Assembly: GCA_025808375.1 (NCBI GenBank)
Contig: CP061009.1
Span: 2,170,001-2,234,000, forward strand
Reading direction: 5' to 3'
DNA from: Duncaniella muricolitica
GTDB taxonomy: Bacteria > Bacteroidota > Bacteroidia > Bacteroidales > Muribaculaceae
Length of the DNA stretch: 64,000 nt
The translations under genes and the position numbers were made by a program. Below, piece by piece: positions 7,917 to 16,530 of the stretch. The notes under the pieces were generated by a model that was given only the letters and a program-made list of their open reading frames with translations, was not told where the DNA came from and did no database searches. Every line of letters starts with the position of its first letter. The first letter of the stretch is position 1.

Positions 7917-8477
7917 TTAGTTGCGTGTTATCATTCCAAATAATGCGGATTGTGTTTTGCAGGACGGACAAATTGCCATTTCACCTGCTTTGCCACACAT
8001 CATTGCCCAAGTCCATTTAGGGGAATGGAAATAAATGCGGTTTCTTGAATGTCCGCAGTCAGGGCAACGGTCATAATCGAATGTAACCCTTTCGGGGAAT
8101 CTAAGCATGGAAAGTGCTACATCTTTCCATGATAATTGCTTTTCTTGTTTCTCCCAATTCTTAATTTCATTAGCAAAAGCTTCAATCCTATCATTTAATC
8201 CTTTGTCAGATATTGACGCTATAAGGTTGGCTAACTCGGCTCTTGCTCTAATTAATCTTTCTCCAAAATCAGCCTTATGTTGTTCTATGGAAAATTCAGG
8301 GTGTTCTTCTGAATATAGCTTTAATGCAACATCAGGGATAGCTAATTGTTTCTCACATTCTGCTATCTTATTGGCAATAGGCAGTATTTTGGCTTCCCAA
8401 TCAATCTTCCCTTTAGAAAGAAACTGATTGTCTTGTTCTACCATTTTTTCAAATTCAGGGCTATCAAATGTTACCAT
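7917..8477 (-). CDS. Protein with coiled coil and C-terminal zinc finger
   Basis: 186 residues, not assigned to a family. Residues 10-120 are helical and charged, probably coiled coil. The C-terminal part has CPDCGH and CPSCKTQ pairs separated by about 30 residues, a likely four-Cys zinc site, with an extra Cys in MMCGK. It is soluble, and its tight spacing with the 47-residue membrane protein gene downstream and the lipocalin-like gene upstream marks one operon. A role in nucleic acid or protein binding is possible but not shown. Confidence 0.65.
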   Translation of the reverse strand: MVTFDSPEFEKMVEQDNQFLSKGKIDWEAKILPIANKIAECEKQLAIPDVALKLYSEEHPEFSIEQHKADFGERLIRARAELANLIASISDKGLNDRIEAFANEIKNWEKQEKQLSWKDVALSMLRFPERVTFDYDRCPDCGHSRNRIYFHSPKWTWAMMCGKAGEMAICPSCKTQSALFGMITRN

Positions 8478-8483
8478 ATTTAG

Positions 8484-8957
8484 TTATTCAATAGGTATTG
8501 TACTGTGATTTATGCGGATATATGTATAAATAGGATTTAAGCAATTCCCATACGGAGCTTCTATATCCTTGCCATTTTCTGAAAGATTAACGATACTCTC
8601 TGAGAGCCTAACAGTTAAAGTATCTTCTGAGAGATTGAGTATCTTATATCTTTCTTCATATAAACCATGATGATACAGAATCAGAGAATCAGGCTCAATA
8701 TATTTGTAATTCCATACTCCAATATTGGAATTACAGTATTGTCCGTACCAATCGAATGTAAGTATATGGTCGTTATATCCGTCATCGCTATCTACCTTAC
8801 TCCAATTACCATATAAAACGGATTCAGGTTTATGATTATAATAGCATGAGCGCAAAAGCCATTTAAGCAATCCAACAAGGACTATCGCACCAATAATTGT
8901 ACAGACCCAATGGAATATATTGACGGTACGATATACTACATTCTTAAAAGACTGCAT
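8484..8957 (-). CDS. Membrane-anchored lipocalin-like protein
   Basis: 157 residues. An N-terminal membrane span (about 17-35, VCTIIGAIVLVGLLKWLL) is followed by a beta-rich domain clearly related to the lipoprotein at 7238-7654: GNW start, GVWNYKYIEPDSLILYHH, ERYKILNLSEDTLTVRL. The paralogue uses a lipid anchor where this one uses a membrane helix. The N-terminus overlaps the end of the upstream gene (8936-9457) by 22 bases, so expression is coupled. Confidence 0.68.
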   Translation of the reverse strand: MQSFKNVVYRTVNIFHWVCTIIGAIVLVGLLKWLLRSCYYNHKPESVLYGNWSKVDSDDGYNDHILTFDWYGQYCNSNIGVWNYKYIEPDSLILYHHGLYEERYKILNLSEDTLTVRLSESIVNLSENGKDIEAPYGNCLNPIYTYIRINHSTIPIE

Positions 8958-9457
8958 AATTGGGAGAGTGTTGAGATTATATAGGGATTAATTCCATTAT
9001 TTTGCAAATGATTCAAGTACCCGCAGGTTGTCAACTCCTCTAACTTTGGTAGATTGTGATTCATATAATCAACAATATTATCGACAACTTTTTGCGTCGA
9101 GCTAATATTCTGCCCAACAAACCTATCCAACAGTCCGCCATTAGCAGAGAATTTGCGATTTTGTGCCATTGGATATTTTATGCTATTCACATAATTTCGT
9201 GCAATCATCTTATATCGTTCCATATCCTTAGATGATACAGAGCCTAAATATAAACCTTTTTGGATAAGTACAGATAGAACTTGTTTCGGCAATACTTCAT
9301 TCCAATAGGTCAGATTAGGCATGGACGGAGGTGTAAAGTATGCTTCAACCGTAAGGTCTTTGAAGAATCCTATTCGTTTCTCCAATCTAACATTCCACCC
9401 ATTATGAGAAAAACAGAGCGGAAACATATAATTTCTGACAGTTATTTTAATACTCAT
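8936..9457 (-). CDS. Unknown 173-residue protein
   Basis: No family recognised. It has no signal peptide or clear membrane span and is mixed helical, with a strand-rich start (IKITVRNYMFPLCF) and a helical C-terminus (QKVVDNIVDYMNHNLPKLEEL). It lies in the minus-strand island operon, overlapping the membrane-anchored lipocalin-like gene by 22 bases. The overlap and fixed position argue that it is a real gene. Confidence 0.55.
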   Translation of the reverse strand: MSIKITVRNYMFPLCFSHNGWNVRLEKRIGFFKDLTVEAYFTPPSMPNLTYWNEVLPKQVLSVLIQKGLYLGSVSSKDMERYKMIARNYVNSIKYPMAQNRKFSANGGLLDRFVGQNISSTQKVVDNIVDYMNHNLPKLEELTTCGYLNHLQNNGINPYIISTLSQLCSLLRM

Positions 9458-9459
9458 TC

Positions 9460-9564
9460 CTATCTATAATTGTCATTGAAAAAAGAAAAGATAAAAGCCA
9501 ATATAGCTCCAATAAGGAGAATCACGCAACAAGCTCCAAATATAGAACTTATAATGTCAATCAT
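9460..9564 (-). CDS. 34-residue membrane peptide
   Basis: MIDIISSIFGACCVILLIGA continues hydrophobic to a short charged tail (FFNDNYR). The start directly abuts the stop codon of the zinc-ribbon gene (9565-9567) in the same orientation. Single-span peptides of this kind are hard to prove; the abutting position is the main support. Confidence 0.42.
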   Translation of the reverse strand: MIDIISSIFGACCVILLIGAILAFIFSFFNDNYR

Positions 9565-10005
9565 TTAGATATTCTTGTTTGCTTTACGTTCTGCGATAGA
9601 GCGGATAAATCCTTTTAAAAGATACCCAATAACTCGGCATACTATAAAATACACCACAAGAACAAACCAAACGGCTTTGTTCCATTGATTATCTGCATAC
9701 TCTTTATATGTAATCCATGCCAATGGAATAGCAATCACAATAGCAATTACGGTCAGGTATTGATAGTATGTCGAAACATACTTTTGTATTTTCTTTTCTT
9801 TAGGGGATATTTCTTCTGTGTCTGATTCTACTGAATCATCAATTTCATTATTTGTTATTTCAGGGTCTTGCCAAATTGTTTCATGGCAGTTAGGACAGAT
9901 TTTAGTCTGCTCTGTTATATCATGTCCGCAAACGGGGCATTTATCTGTTCTTGTGCCATTTTGTATTTGCGGTTGGTCGCTATTTAGATTAAATATGTCT
10001 GACAT
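9565..10005 (-). CDS. Zinc-ribbon membrane protein
   Basis: About 146 residues from the Met at 10005 (an in-frame Met six codons earlier is possible). A zinc ribbon (CPVCGHD..CPNCHE) lies near the N-terminus, then an acidic linker, a basic stretch (KEKKIQKY) and two membrane spans (LTVIAIVIAIPLAWITY and AVWFVLVVYFIVCRVIGYLL). The ribbon should face the cytoplasm. It resembles the many short zinc-ribbon plus transmembrane proteins of unknown role. Same operon direction as its neighbours. Confidence 0.62.
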   Translation of the reverse strand: MSDIFNLNSDQPQIQNGTRTDKCPVCGHDITEQTKICPNCHETIWQDPEITNNEIDDSVESDTEEISPKEKKIQKYVSTYYQYLTVIAIVIAIPLAWITYKEYADNQWNKAVWFVLVVYFIVCRVIGYLLKGFIRSIAERKANKNI

Positions 10006-10023
10006 TCTAATTATTTGTCGCAT

Positions 10024-10438
10024 AATCCTCTCTGCAACGCTTACATTTAAACATGAAAAAGGTGTGAGGATTTATCTTGTTCTATCCAATCATCAGGCTC
10101 TCGCATTTGCCTATTCCACGGATAAAACAATAGCCCCCACACCGATTTTGCTATGTAATCTGCCAATCAGGGCAGGGTATAAGCAACCGATGCAGGTGCT
10201 ATTGCCAACCTTATCTTCGTGGAATTTCAAATTTGCGAGATTTGATGATTGAAGATAAAATTTCAATAACACCTTTCGTTATTATGTTGATTCGTTGCTC
10301 CAACTCTTTGGAGTTGTAAATCAAGTGCAAAATTACGAAAAAATGTTATAGTTGGGGCTATTCATGACGATGTTTTTTAGCATAGAAAAGAATCAGGACA
10401 CCTGAAACAATGTGTTCAGATGCCCTGATTTGGAGAAG
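10024..10438. other. No intact gene; possible degraded minus-strand Cys-rich remnant
   Basis: No convincing open frame. On the minus strand short pieces with CxxC pairs appear (CIGCLYPALIG and a 15-residue MFKCKRCREDYATNN before the zinc-ribbon gene), interrupted by stops, which may be remains of another zinc-ribbon gene. A 6-bp hairpin (CAACTC TTTG GAGTTG) lies near 10304, and the terminator described separately at 10391. Confidence 0.35.
10391..10430 (-). terminator. Hairpin terminator after the DUF3871 operon
   Basis: AATCAGG pairs with CCTGATT across 40 bases, with an inner CTGAA/TTCAG stem. On the minus strand it is followed by TTCTTTTCT, as in an intrinsic terminator. It lies just downstream of the small membrane protein gene. 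Confidence 0.6.
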
Positions 10439-10585
10439 TCAGCCTATTATACTTGTGATAAACAACCATATAAGCCAAATAGCTAACACGATGAAAGGAT
10501 TGATGCAGAACAGTATCAGTCCAACTGCAATGCAGACTGCAAGCACGCTTCTTTCAGATATGACATTTTTTTGATTCTGATTCAT
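10439..10585 (-). CDS. 48-residue two-span membrane protein
   Basis: After a polar start (MNQNQKNVISERS) two hydrophobic stretches follow (VLAVCIAVGLILFCI and FIVLAIWLIWLFITSII). It lies downstream of the DUF3871 gene in the same direction, between that gene and a terminator, which supports it as the last gene of the transcript. Function unknown. Confidence 0.48.
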   Translation of the reverse strand: MNQNQKNVISERSVLAVCIAVGLILFCINPFIVLAIWLIWLFITSIIG

Positions 10586-10640
10586 AACACTATTGAAATT
10601 TGGGGGAACACCCATTTTCAGAGTGTCACCATGTTTGAAT

Positions 10641-11663
10641 TTAGCTTATAAACCATGAATAACGGTCATCGCCATGCAGAGCGGCGTTAATTCCTTGTGC
10701 GACTTCGGTTGCGTTGAAAGAGCGGTCAAGGAAGCTATCAATGTAGCTGCTCTTGTTCGCTCCGGTCAGGAGATTGTAGAACTTCCACATATCTATGTCA
10801 GTGCCATAAGAGCTAAAATCAGGGTCGCTGATATAGGCTTTTGCCACTGCATTGATTTGTGTATCTGTAATCAGCAACCGTGGAATGGTGCGCTGTATCT
10901 TTTGCGGTAGGGCTTGATACAGTCGCATTTTCCCAAGAATCTGACAGAATTGGTGTTCCGTCATGCTTGTGTTGCCAAGTGTCTGCATTAGGTGCAGATG
11001 TTTGGCAGGATTGTAGCGGTTGAGCATTTCAAGTGTGCGGAGATAGAGGTCAGAAGTGTTTGACACTTCCAACTGTTCAACGAATCCGTCAGATGAAACA
11101 CAGAGGTTGCAACACACGAGATTTTTGAAGCCCACAAAGATTTTGAATCGCTCCACTGACTTTTTGGAGTAGAGATTCATGTGATTGTAGGCACGAACAC
11201 CGCCAACGGTCAGAGTGAGTTTGTTTCCCTCAATCGTTTCATAGATAGTGGGAATTTCGATGCAGAACATCATTCGCTCATAGTAAATCGTTTTGTCTGA
11301 TTCCAAGAGCTGATTTGCGGGCTTGTGTATCGCTTCGGGGATTCTCCCCTTAATGATGTGCGACACACGGATTTCAGGCGTTTCGATTGTTTCACCGTTG
11401 TAGAACGTGCTGACTGCTTCCGCTACCGTTTCAATAAATGCAGGGTGCGATATTGTCAGCTCATTGTCCTTGCTGAACACAGGAACAATGCACTCGTTTT
11501 TGAGGTGCGACAGTTCGACAGCCTTTGTGTTAGCTTCGATAAACGGAAGTGTCTTTTTCTCTCTTTGCGGAATGTCTGTAATAATTTCCGCGTCTGTTGC
11601 GTACTCGTTGAGCCAACTGATTCTTTTAGGCTCAACCGCAGGTAAAATCATTAGATTTCCCAT
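10641..11663 (-). CDS. DUF3871 family protein
   Basis: 340 residues matching the Bacteroidales DUF3871 family carried by many mobile elements. Recalled family features seen here are FIEANTKAVELSHLKNECIV, PVFSKDNE, IRVSHIIKGRIPEA, YYERMMFCIEIPTI, LTVGGVRAYN and a C-terminal LTGANKSSYIDSFLDRSFNA. The function is not established; it is a soluble protein that usually sits among mobile-element maintenance genes. The start ATGGGAAATCTAATG gives the expected length. Confidence 0.85.
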   Translation of the reverse strand: MGNLMILPAVEPKRISWLNEYATDAEIITDIPQREKKTLPFIEANTKAVELSHLKNECIVPVFSKDNELTISHPAFIETVAEAVSTFYNGETIETPEIRVSHIIKGRIPEAIHKPANQLLESDKTIYYERMMFCIEIPTIYETIEGNKLTLTVGGVRAYNHMNLYSKKSVERFKIFVGFKNLVCCNLCVSSDGFVEQLEVSNTSDLYLRTLEMLNRYNPAKHLHLMQTLGNTSMTEHQFCQILGKMRLYQALPQKIQRTIPRLLITDTQINAVAKAYISDPDFSSYGTDIDMWKFYNLLTGANKSSYIDSFLDRSFNATEVAQGINAALHGDDRYSWFIS

Positions 11664-11970
11664 TTTGTAGCGAGTTTTTAGAGGTTATTGAATGTGATTT
11701 TTGTTTTTATTTTCAAGTATGGAGGGGGGACTTTTGGTTAAGTGGAATCGCACTCTCATCACTCGCAGGGAACTTGAGGTTGGAATTTGTGTAGAGCTGA
11801 TTAAAGGGAATATTGGAATAATTGAGTGTCCGTATTTATTGCCTGATTTTATATGGTCTATTGTAACTTGCTATTATAATCGTGATTAAAAGGCGAAAAT
11901 TATAAAAATGAAAAATCCCCATATCTTGCGATACGGGGGTGAGGACAAAAACAAAAACATTGAATACCAT
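11664..11970. other. Intergenic stretch with a minus-strand terminator
   Basis: A short plus-strand frame (11701-11889) has no family resemblance and no clear ribosome site, so I do not call it. On the minus strand a CCCCGTAT..ATATGGGG hairpin (11917-11939) followed by ATTTTTC fits a terminator of the winged-helix gene at 11971. Confidence 0.5.
11911..11939 (-). terminator. Terminator of the winged-helix gene
   Basis: Minus-strand hairpin CCCC-GTAT / ATAT-GGGG, then ATTTTTCATTTTT, about 30 bases after the stop at 11971. Confidence 0.6.
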
Positions 11971-12873
11971 TCACATTATATATGTTTGGGGTGTATTATC
12001 GTTTATGTGGACTACATCATTTGTAAGAACTTTGACAAAGTAATTCAAACTATTAATCTTATCAGGAGGATTGGGAATCCTGCTTTCCAATTGTCTTATA
12101 ATGGAATATTGCTCCGCTGCTGCTTTATTGCCTAAATCGGTCAACTCTGACTCCATATACGTATATTTTACGGCTATCTTGCTGATGAAGTCTTTGTTAT
12201 AAGGAGGAATGGTGCAATTTTTCATTATGCAATAATTGGATATAGCCCGGTATATGTCCTTGTATAAATCAGGTGTTCCCATTGGAAATTGTTTGTCGTT
12301 ACCTTTGTCAAAATATGGCAGGGCTATTCTATAATAACCGTTTTCTTGTACTATATATCCAAGAGTGATGCACTTGTTCATGTTGTTTTGGATTGTAGAA
12401 TAAGACAGACCAATTCGTTCAGCTATCTGCCTAAGACTATATTTCGTGATATTTGTGTTGTTCAGGCAGACACACTTCACCAAGAGAATAAAACCTTTCA
12501 GGTCATGTTGGGCTTTATCAGATAAACCGTCAATCTCAAAATCGAGAAACCCTCTATCCACCATTATAAAATTCATAGTTGGATATTTAACTTTATAGAT
12601 GTTCTTTGTTTTGGGCTTACCTGAATCATTGCCGATGTATTTACGCTCAATTATAAGATAACCACTTTCATCTGCAACTTTATGAAGATGCGAGCTGACT
12701 GTTTCAGAATCGTAGCCTGATAATTTAGATAGAGTTTCCAGTAACACATTGGATTCGCCGGTAACAAAATCGGCCTTAAAAAGAAGGTGAAGAAATGTCA
12801 TAGCTTGCTTGTTGTTCAGCTTAGAAGCTAAATCAACAGGAAACACTCTGTAATATTCAGGACTGTCAGACAT
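11971..12873 (-). CDS. Winged-helix/HTH protein, replication- or regulation-like
   Basis: 300 residues with two helix-turn-helix-like regions: an early one (LSKLSGYDSETVSSHLHKVA, about 47-66) and a second in the middle (SLRQIAERIGLSYSTIQNNM, about 145-164). The second resembles the winged helix of plasmid and mobile-element initiator or helix-turn-helix domain proteins. No catalytic motif is seen. Position between the DUF3871 and ParB-like genes suits an element regulator or initiator. The first Met (MSDSPEYYRVFP) is used because it has no competitor nearby. Confidence 0.6.
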   Translation of the reverse strand: MSDSPEYYRVFPVDLASKLNNKQAMTFLHLLFKADFVTGESNVLLETLSKLSGYDSETVSSHLHKVADESGYLIIERKYIGNDSGKPKTKNIYKVKYPTMNFIMVDRGFLDFEIDGLSDKAQHDLKGFILLVKCVCLNNTNITKYSLRQIAERIGLSYSTIQNNMNKCITLGYIVQENGYYRIALPYFDKGNDKQFPMGTPDLYKDIYRAISNYCIMKNCTIPPYNKDFISKIAVKYTYMESELTDLGNKAAAEQYSIIRQLESRIPNPPDKINSLNYFVKVLTNDVVHINDNTPQTYIM

Positions 12874-12967
12874 GATTTGATTCTGATTTTTAGAATCTCT
12901 GCCGTCAGGCGAGATTCCCTATTTATAGTTGGTAGTATATAGTTAATAGTATGTCCGGGTGTTTTAT

Positions 12968-13048
12968 ATCACCCAATCCCTGAAAATCATATCAGTGTAA
13001 GAATTTGACTAAACACACTGATTCCGTTGATTTTCAGAGATTGGTGAT
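12968..13048. repeat. 81-base imperfect palindrome
   Basis: ATCACCCAATCCCTGAAAATCA..TCAGTGT pairs with ACACTGA..TGATTTTCAGAGATTGGTGAT. The arms contain small bulges and a 16-base loop. It sits between the ParB-like stop and the winged-helix gene start. It could be a terminator, or a binding site for either neighbour. Confidence 0.55.
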
Positions 13049-13063
13049 TGCCTCAAATGGGAT

Positions 13064-14053
13064 TTATGCCACTTCTGATTGGTTTGTATGATTCTTTTCC
13101 TTGTGTTCCGTCCACACTGCGTTTAGAGCGTCAACGTATGCGGTTATCTCCATTGAGTGTCCTTTTTCCGGCGTGAAATGATTTTCCCATGTCTCGTTGT
13201 CTATCAGTCCTATGACTGATATTAGGGTGTCGAAGTCTTTGCCATTATCGATATAGAATTTCTTTAAGGCCGCCCCAAGTCGCCCATTACAGCGGTCAGA
13301 AGTTAGGGTGCTGTTTTCTCTGACTGCTTTTAGAACTTCATCTCCCATGCGCGAGGTATCAGGATTGAGTTGGAGATTGCGGAAGTCCTTGATTGTCTTG
13401 TAACCCAACTGCAAACCTTTGATTTGGCTGGCGCGGAGGTTGACAGTATTGAGAGTATAGATTGCATAGAAGAAAGCGTCATCTTCCTTGTTTTTCTCAC
13501 ACGTTTGGATTATATGGTCTATCTCTGTGTTTTGTGTAGAGATTCCAGAATGTGTGAAATCAAGATTTTTCCATGTCTTGCCGTTGTTGCGTAGAGCCAC
13601 ATAGGAGAGAATATCCATATTTTCAGGAATATCTACCGCTGTATATGTTGGTTCGATGTCTTGAAGATTACAGAATTGGAGTGCGAGAGTGCGGTGTTGT
13701 CCGTCTATGCAAACTCCGTCATATTTTGCGTAATCATCTTCTTTGGCAGCAACCATTTTGATGTCGAAGTTGGAAATAGTTGCTTCGCCCTGACCACTTT
13801 TGCGGACTACCGTGGCTTTAAAAAGTGTCCTGCCCCCTAACTTAGCGAAAGCTTTCTCCATTGGAAGATACTCCATTGGCATGGTGGAGATATATCCGTG
13901 GGTGCTGATTTTCTGATAGGCTTCCTTGATGTTAGCCTTGTCGATTTTTTGACGGTTGCCCTCTATAAAGAGGAGATTGAGCTGTTTTTTCATGTTGTCT
14001 GTGTTGTTTGTTACTGTGGTGTTTGCGTTAACGGGGGAGTTTTTTGTTTCCAT
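13064..14053 (-). CDS. ParB/Srx-fold protein
   Basis: 329 residues. The N-terminal third contains the ParB/sulfiredoxin-type motif DGVCIDGQHRTLALQF (about residues 112-127), where the xxGxHR core is typical of the ParB nuclease-like/CTP-binding fold. The rest (TWKNLDF, TEIDHIIQTCEK) resembles the ParB-domain proteins of Bacteroidales mobile elements. No ParA partner and no obvious DNA-binding helix-turn-helix domain are present, so a classical segregation role is not supported. It may be a stand-alone enzyme or regulator of the element. Confidence 0.65.
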   Translation of the reverse strand: METKNSPVNANTTVTNNTDNMKKQLNLLFIEGNRQKIDKANIKEAYQKISTHGYISTMPMEYLPMEKAFAKLGGRTLFKATVVRKSGQGEATISNFDIKMVAAKEDDYAKYDGVCIDGQHRTLALQFCNLQDIEPTYTAVDIPENMDILSYVALRNNGKTWKNLDFTHSGISTQNTEIDHIIQTCEKNKEDDAFFYAIYTLNTVNLRASQIKGLQLGYKTIKDFRNLQLNPDTSRMGDEVLKAVRENSTLTSDRCNGRLGAALKKFYIDNGKDFDTLISVIGLIDNETWENHFTPEKGHSMEITAYVDALNAVWTEHKEKNHTNQSEVA

Positions 14054-14227
14054 ATTTTTACCACGCTTGACCTATACTGCGTGAAAGGTTTTAAGTGATT
14101 ATTTTATTTCATTCTGTAATCATTATCTTTTCGATTACATTGCAAAATTAGTGCTGATTCGGAGGGTGGATAGAGAGTGTAATTTGAACTGATTTCTACT
14201 CCCCTTAAAATGAAGTAGGGCATAAAA

Positions 14228-14266
14228 ACAGAAAAGCCCCACTTCTCGCTGTGAGAAATGGAGCTT
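14228..14266 (-). terminator. Terminator of the 275-residue gene
   Basis: Minus strand: AAGCTCCATTTCTC - ACAGC - GAGAAGTGGGGCTT followed by TTCTGTTTTT. A 14-bp stem with two G-T or mismatched pairs. Confidence 0.7.
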
Positions 14267-14286
14267 AATCGCTTTATTTGGAATGT

Positions 14287-15114
14287 TTATAGACTTGGGT
14301 AGATTCCTGACCGTGCTTTAATCTCTTTGCCCTTGTATTGCTTGAAGAATCCTTTTAGAGCTTCATCATCATTCAGGAAATTGGGATTGAGAGAAAGGCG
14401 TGTGTAATAAATCAGGTTAGAAATAAGGATATTCTTATTCAATGATACGGTGGTACATTTTTTAGCTCTACCCTTATATTGGGGATTTATCTCAAAAAAG
14501 TACCGTAACAAAGAAGCAAAATACCATATCAATACAGAGTTAGATTCTTCTGAATCCTTAACCAATTCTGAAAAATCATTTATGGCAGGGAGATTGAGCG
14601 AAGATTTCTCTGATTCATAGCCCAACTTAACCCATTCTCTAATTTTAGAAATGACTTGTTTATTGGAGATTATAACCTTGTTTCTTCCTGATTTGGCTGA
14701 AATTTGGGTTGAACTGTCCTTTTCATCTGATAATACTGACAAGAGTTTGGCTATCTGTTCACCAACAGAATCAGCAAACTCATACCCTGAAAAGCACACA
14801 TCGCAAGCATAGTCTAAACAGAACATAACTAATAGCCAAAATGCGTCAGGGGCTAAATTCAATCCCTTTATAGTCGCTTGTAGGTCTTTATCAGCAATGT
14901 AATCTTCGTATCTATATCGACATGGAATCTCGCCACTGTTGTATCTTTCCTGAAATATAAATAGTGCATCATCAGGCATGGTTAGCTTTATCATGCTTGG
15001 GAATATTCTTACCATACCGTCAGGAGATATGTAAGGGTCGCCCTTTCCTTTTATAATGTTGATAACATATTGGAATGGCTCTTTGTCTATGGATATGTCA
15101 AGCGGAAAATTCAT
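14287..15114 (-). CDS. Unknown 275-residue protein
   Basis: No family recognised. Acidic to neutral and soluble, helical in the C-terminal half, with a start at MNFPLDISIDKEPFQYVINI. It has its own terminator and lies next to the integrase in the same direction, so it may be an element-specific accessory gene. Its codon and base use look like the rest of the AT-rich island rather than the flanking core genes. Confidence 0.55.
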   Translation of the reverse strand: MNFPLDISIDKEPFQYVINIIKGKGDPYISPDGMVRIFPSMIKLTMPDDALFIFQERYNSGEIPCRYRYEDYIADKDLQATIKGLNLAPDAFWLLVMFCLDYACDVCFSGYEFADSVGEQIAKLLSVLSDEKDSSTQISAKSGRNKVIISNKQVISKIREWVKLGYESEKSSLNLPAINDFSELVKDSEESNSVLIWYFASLLRYFFEINPQYKGRAKKCTTVSLNKNILISNLIYYTRLSLNPNFLNDDEALKGFFKQYKGKEIKARSGIYPSL

Positions 15115-15148
15115 AGCCGGTGCTTTTTGTGTATGTAAAGTTACGAAA

Positions 15149-15176
15149 AATCCGCCTATCTGTGAATAAGCGGATT
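15149..15176 (-). terminator. Terminator of the integrase gene
   Basis: AATCCGC / GCGGATT with a 14-base loop, followed on the minus strand by TTTTTCG. Confidence 0.65.
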
Positions 15177-15198
15177 CTATATTGATTGGGGAAATGTA

Positions 15199-16416
15199 TC
15201 AGAGCAAGTTTTTCATGGCATTGTCTATCTGCTCATTATCGAAGCTGTCAAGATAGATTTGTGTCGTGGTAAGGTCTGAATGCCCCAGTGCTTCACTAAT
15301 AATTGCTATACTTGTACCTGACTTTTTCAAAACGCTCGCAAATGAGTGGCGCGCAACATAAGTGGTCAGATTTGCTTCGATACCTAATTGATTTGCTAAG
15401 GATTTGAGATTGGCATTGACCTTAATCAAAATCTTGTGAATACGGTTCTGCTTCTGCTGTGCGGTCTTATGTACCGCTTTATCAAGAATTGGGAACAAGT
15501 AGCCATTTATTCCATTCTCGTATTTAGTCAGAATCGCTATGGCTTCCTCGCATAATCCTATGGTAATTCTTTTTCCTGTCTTTTGACGGACGTAGTGAAG
15601 TCTGCCGTTTGTAATATTCTCCACTGTCAGATTGGCAATATCTGTAAAGTTGATTCCACCACAAAGATAGCTGAACATAAAAATATCACGGCTCAACTCT
15701 ATGTACTGCCCTTTGCCCTCTGTTGGCTGACAGTTCTTTATTTCCATTATTTCAGTTTTAGCGATTGCTCTCTTTTGAGTAGAGGTATCAAACTTGTTAA
15801 TCTTGTAATCATCAAACGGATAGTCAGACTTGCGAGCGCACTTTGCTTGAATTGCCTTATTATAGGTACTTCTCAATGTGCGAAACAATAGGCTGATAGT
15901 TGTTTCTTTGTTCCCTTTTGACCGTAGCCATTTCTCATACTTGGATAGCCATTCCATATCTATGTTACTGAAAGGAATATCAAGTTTACCCTTGTTAAAG
16001 ACTTTCAGGGAGTTATAAGAGCCTTTATAGATAAGGCGATTGCCACAACGCTCTGAACGTGCGTATTTCTCAATCAGCTCAATATAAAACTCACCAACTG
16101 TCTTTGGGGTAAAACTATCGCTCTGCGATTTAAGGAGAGTAGAAGCTGTATAATCTCGTTGCTCTGAGTTTAGAGTGAGTACACGGCTTTGTAGCTCTGC
16201 TTGTTTAGCGATGATGATTTTTAGGATTTGCTCACGATTTGGGCAACTTACTTTTGGGGCGTTTTTAGAAAAGCTCCAATGTTTAGGATTAACAGATATG
16301 CCTAAACTTCGATAACTCTTTTTCCCATCTTTGCACACACGGAGCATGAGGGGATGTTCGCCATTTGCAAGAGTTTTCGACTTGTAGCAAACGACTGAAA
16401 ATGTAGCATTTGACAT
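15199..16416 (-). CDS. int: Tyrosine recombinase (island integrase)
   Basis: 405-residue site-specific recombinase of the Bacteroidetes tyrosine integrase type. It has an N-terminal SAM-like core-binding region (about 100-200) and a C-terminal catalytic domain. Catalytic elements visible are the first Arg region around SYLCGGINFTDIANL, a Lys in RQKTGKRI, HxxR in ARHSFASVLK, GHSDLTTTQIYL with its conserved His, and the nucleophilic Tyr at IYLDSF. It lies 115 bases from the intact tRNA-Gly and reads away from it. This position and the 44-bp repeats make it the enzyme that integrates the island. It looks intact. Confidence 0.93.
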   Translation of the reverse strand: MSNATFSVVCYKSKTLANGEHPLMLRVCKDGKKSYRSLGISVNPKHWSFSKNAPKVSCPNREQILKIIIAKQAELQSRVLTLNSEQRDYTASTLLKSQSDSFTPKTVGEFYIELIEKYARSERCGNRLIYKGSYNSLKVFNKGKLDIPFSNIDMEWLSKYEKWLRSKGNKETTISLLFRTLRSTYNKAIQAKCARKSDYPFDDYKINKFDTSTQKRAIAKTEIMEIKNCQPTEGKGQYIELSRDIFMFSYLCGGINFTDIANLTVENITNGRLHYVRQKTGKRITIGLCEEAIAILTKYENGINGYLFPILDKAVHKTAQQKQNRIHKILIKVNANLKSLANQLGIEANLTTYVARHSFASVLKKSGTSIAIISEALGHSDLTTTQIYLDSFDNEQIDNAMKNLL

Positions 16417-16424
16417 TCTTGTGC

Positions 16425-16444
16425 GGTTTAACTCTTGGTTTAAC
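16425..16444 (+). repeat. Right arm-type tandem repeat (GGTTTAAC x2)
   Basis: GGTTTAACTCTT then GGTTTAAC, 87 bases inside the right att core and immediately upstream of the integrase start. It matches the left repeat at 6956 in the same orientation. Overlap with the integrase promoter region would allow the recombinase to repress itself. Confidence 0.65.
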
Positions 16445-16530
16445 CCACAATGCCAAAACTGAGTTATTGGGGAATGTTAGATAAAGAAAAATCTGACAAC
16501 CAACCTAAGTTAATTGTCAGATAATCAAAT

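Noticed and set aside
11701..11889. A 62-residue plus-strand ORF in the island
   Set aside because: It opposes the direction of its neighbours, has no family resemblance and overlaps no promoter.
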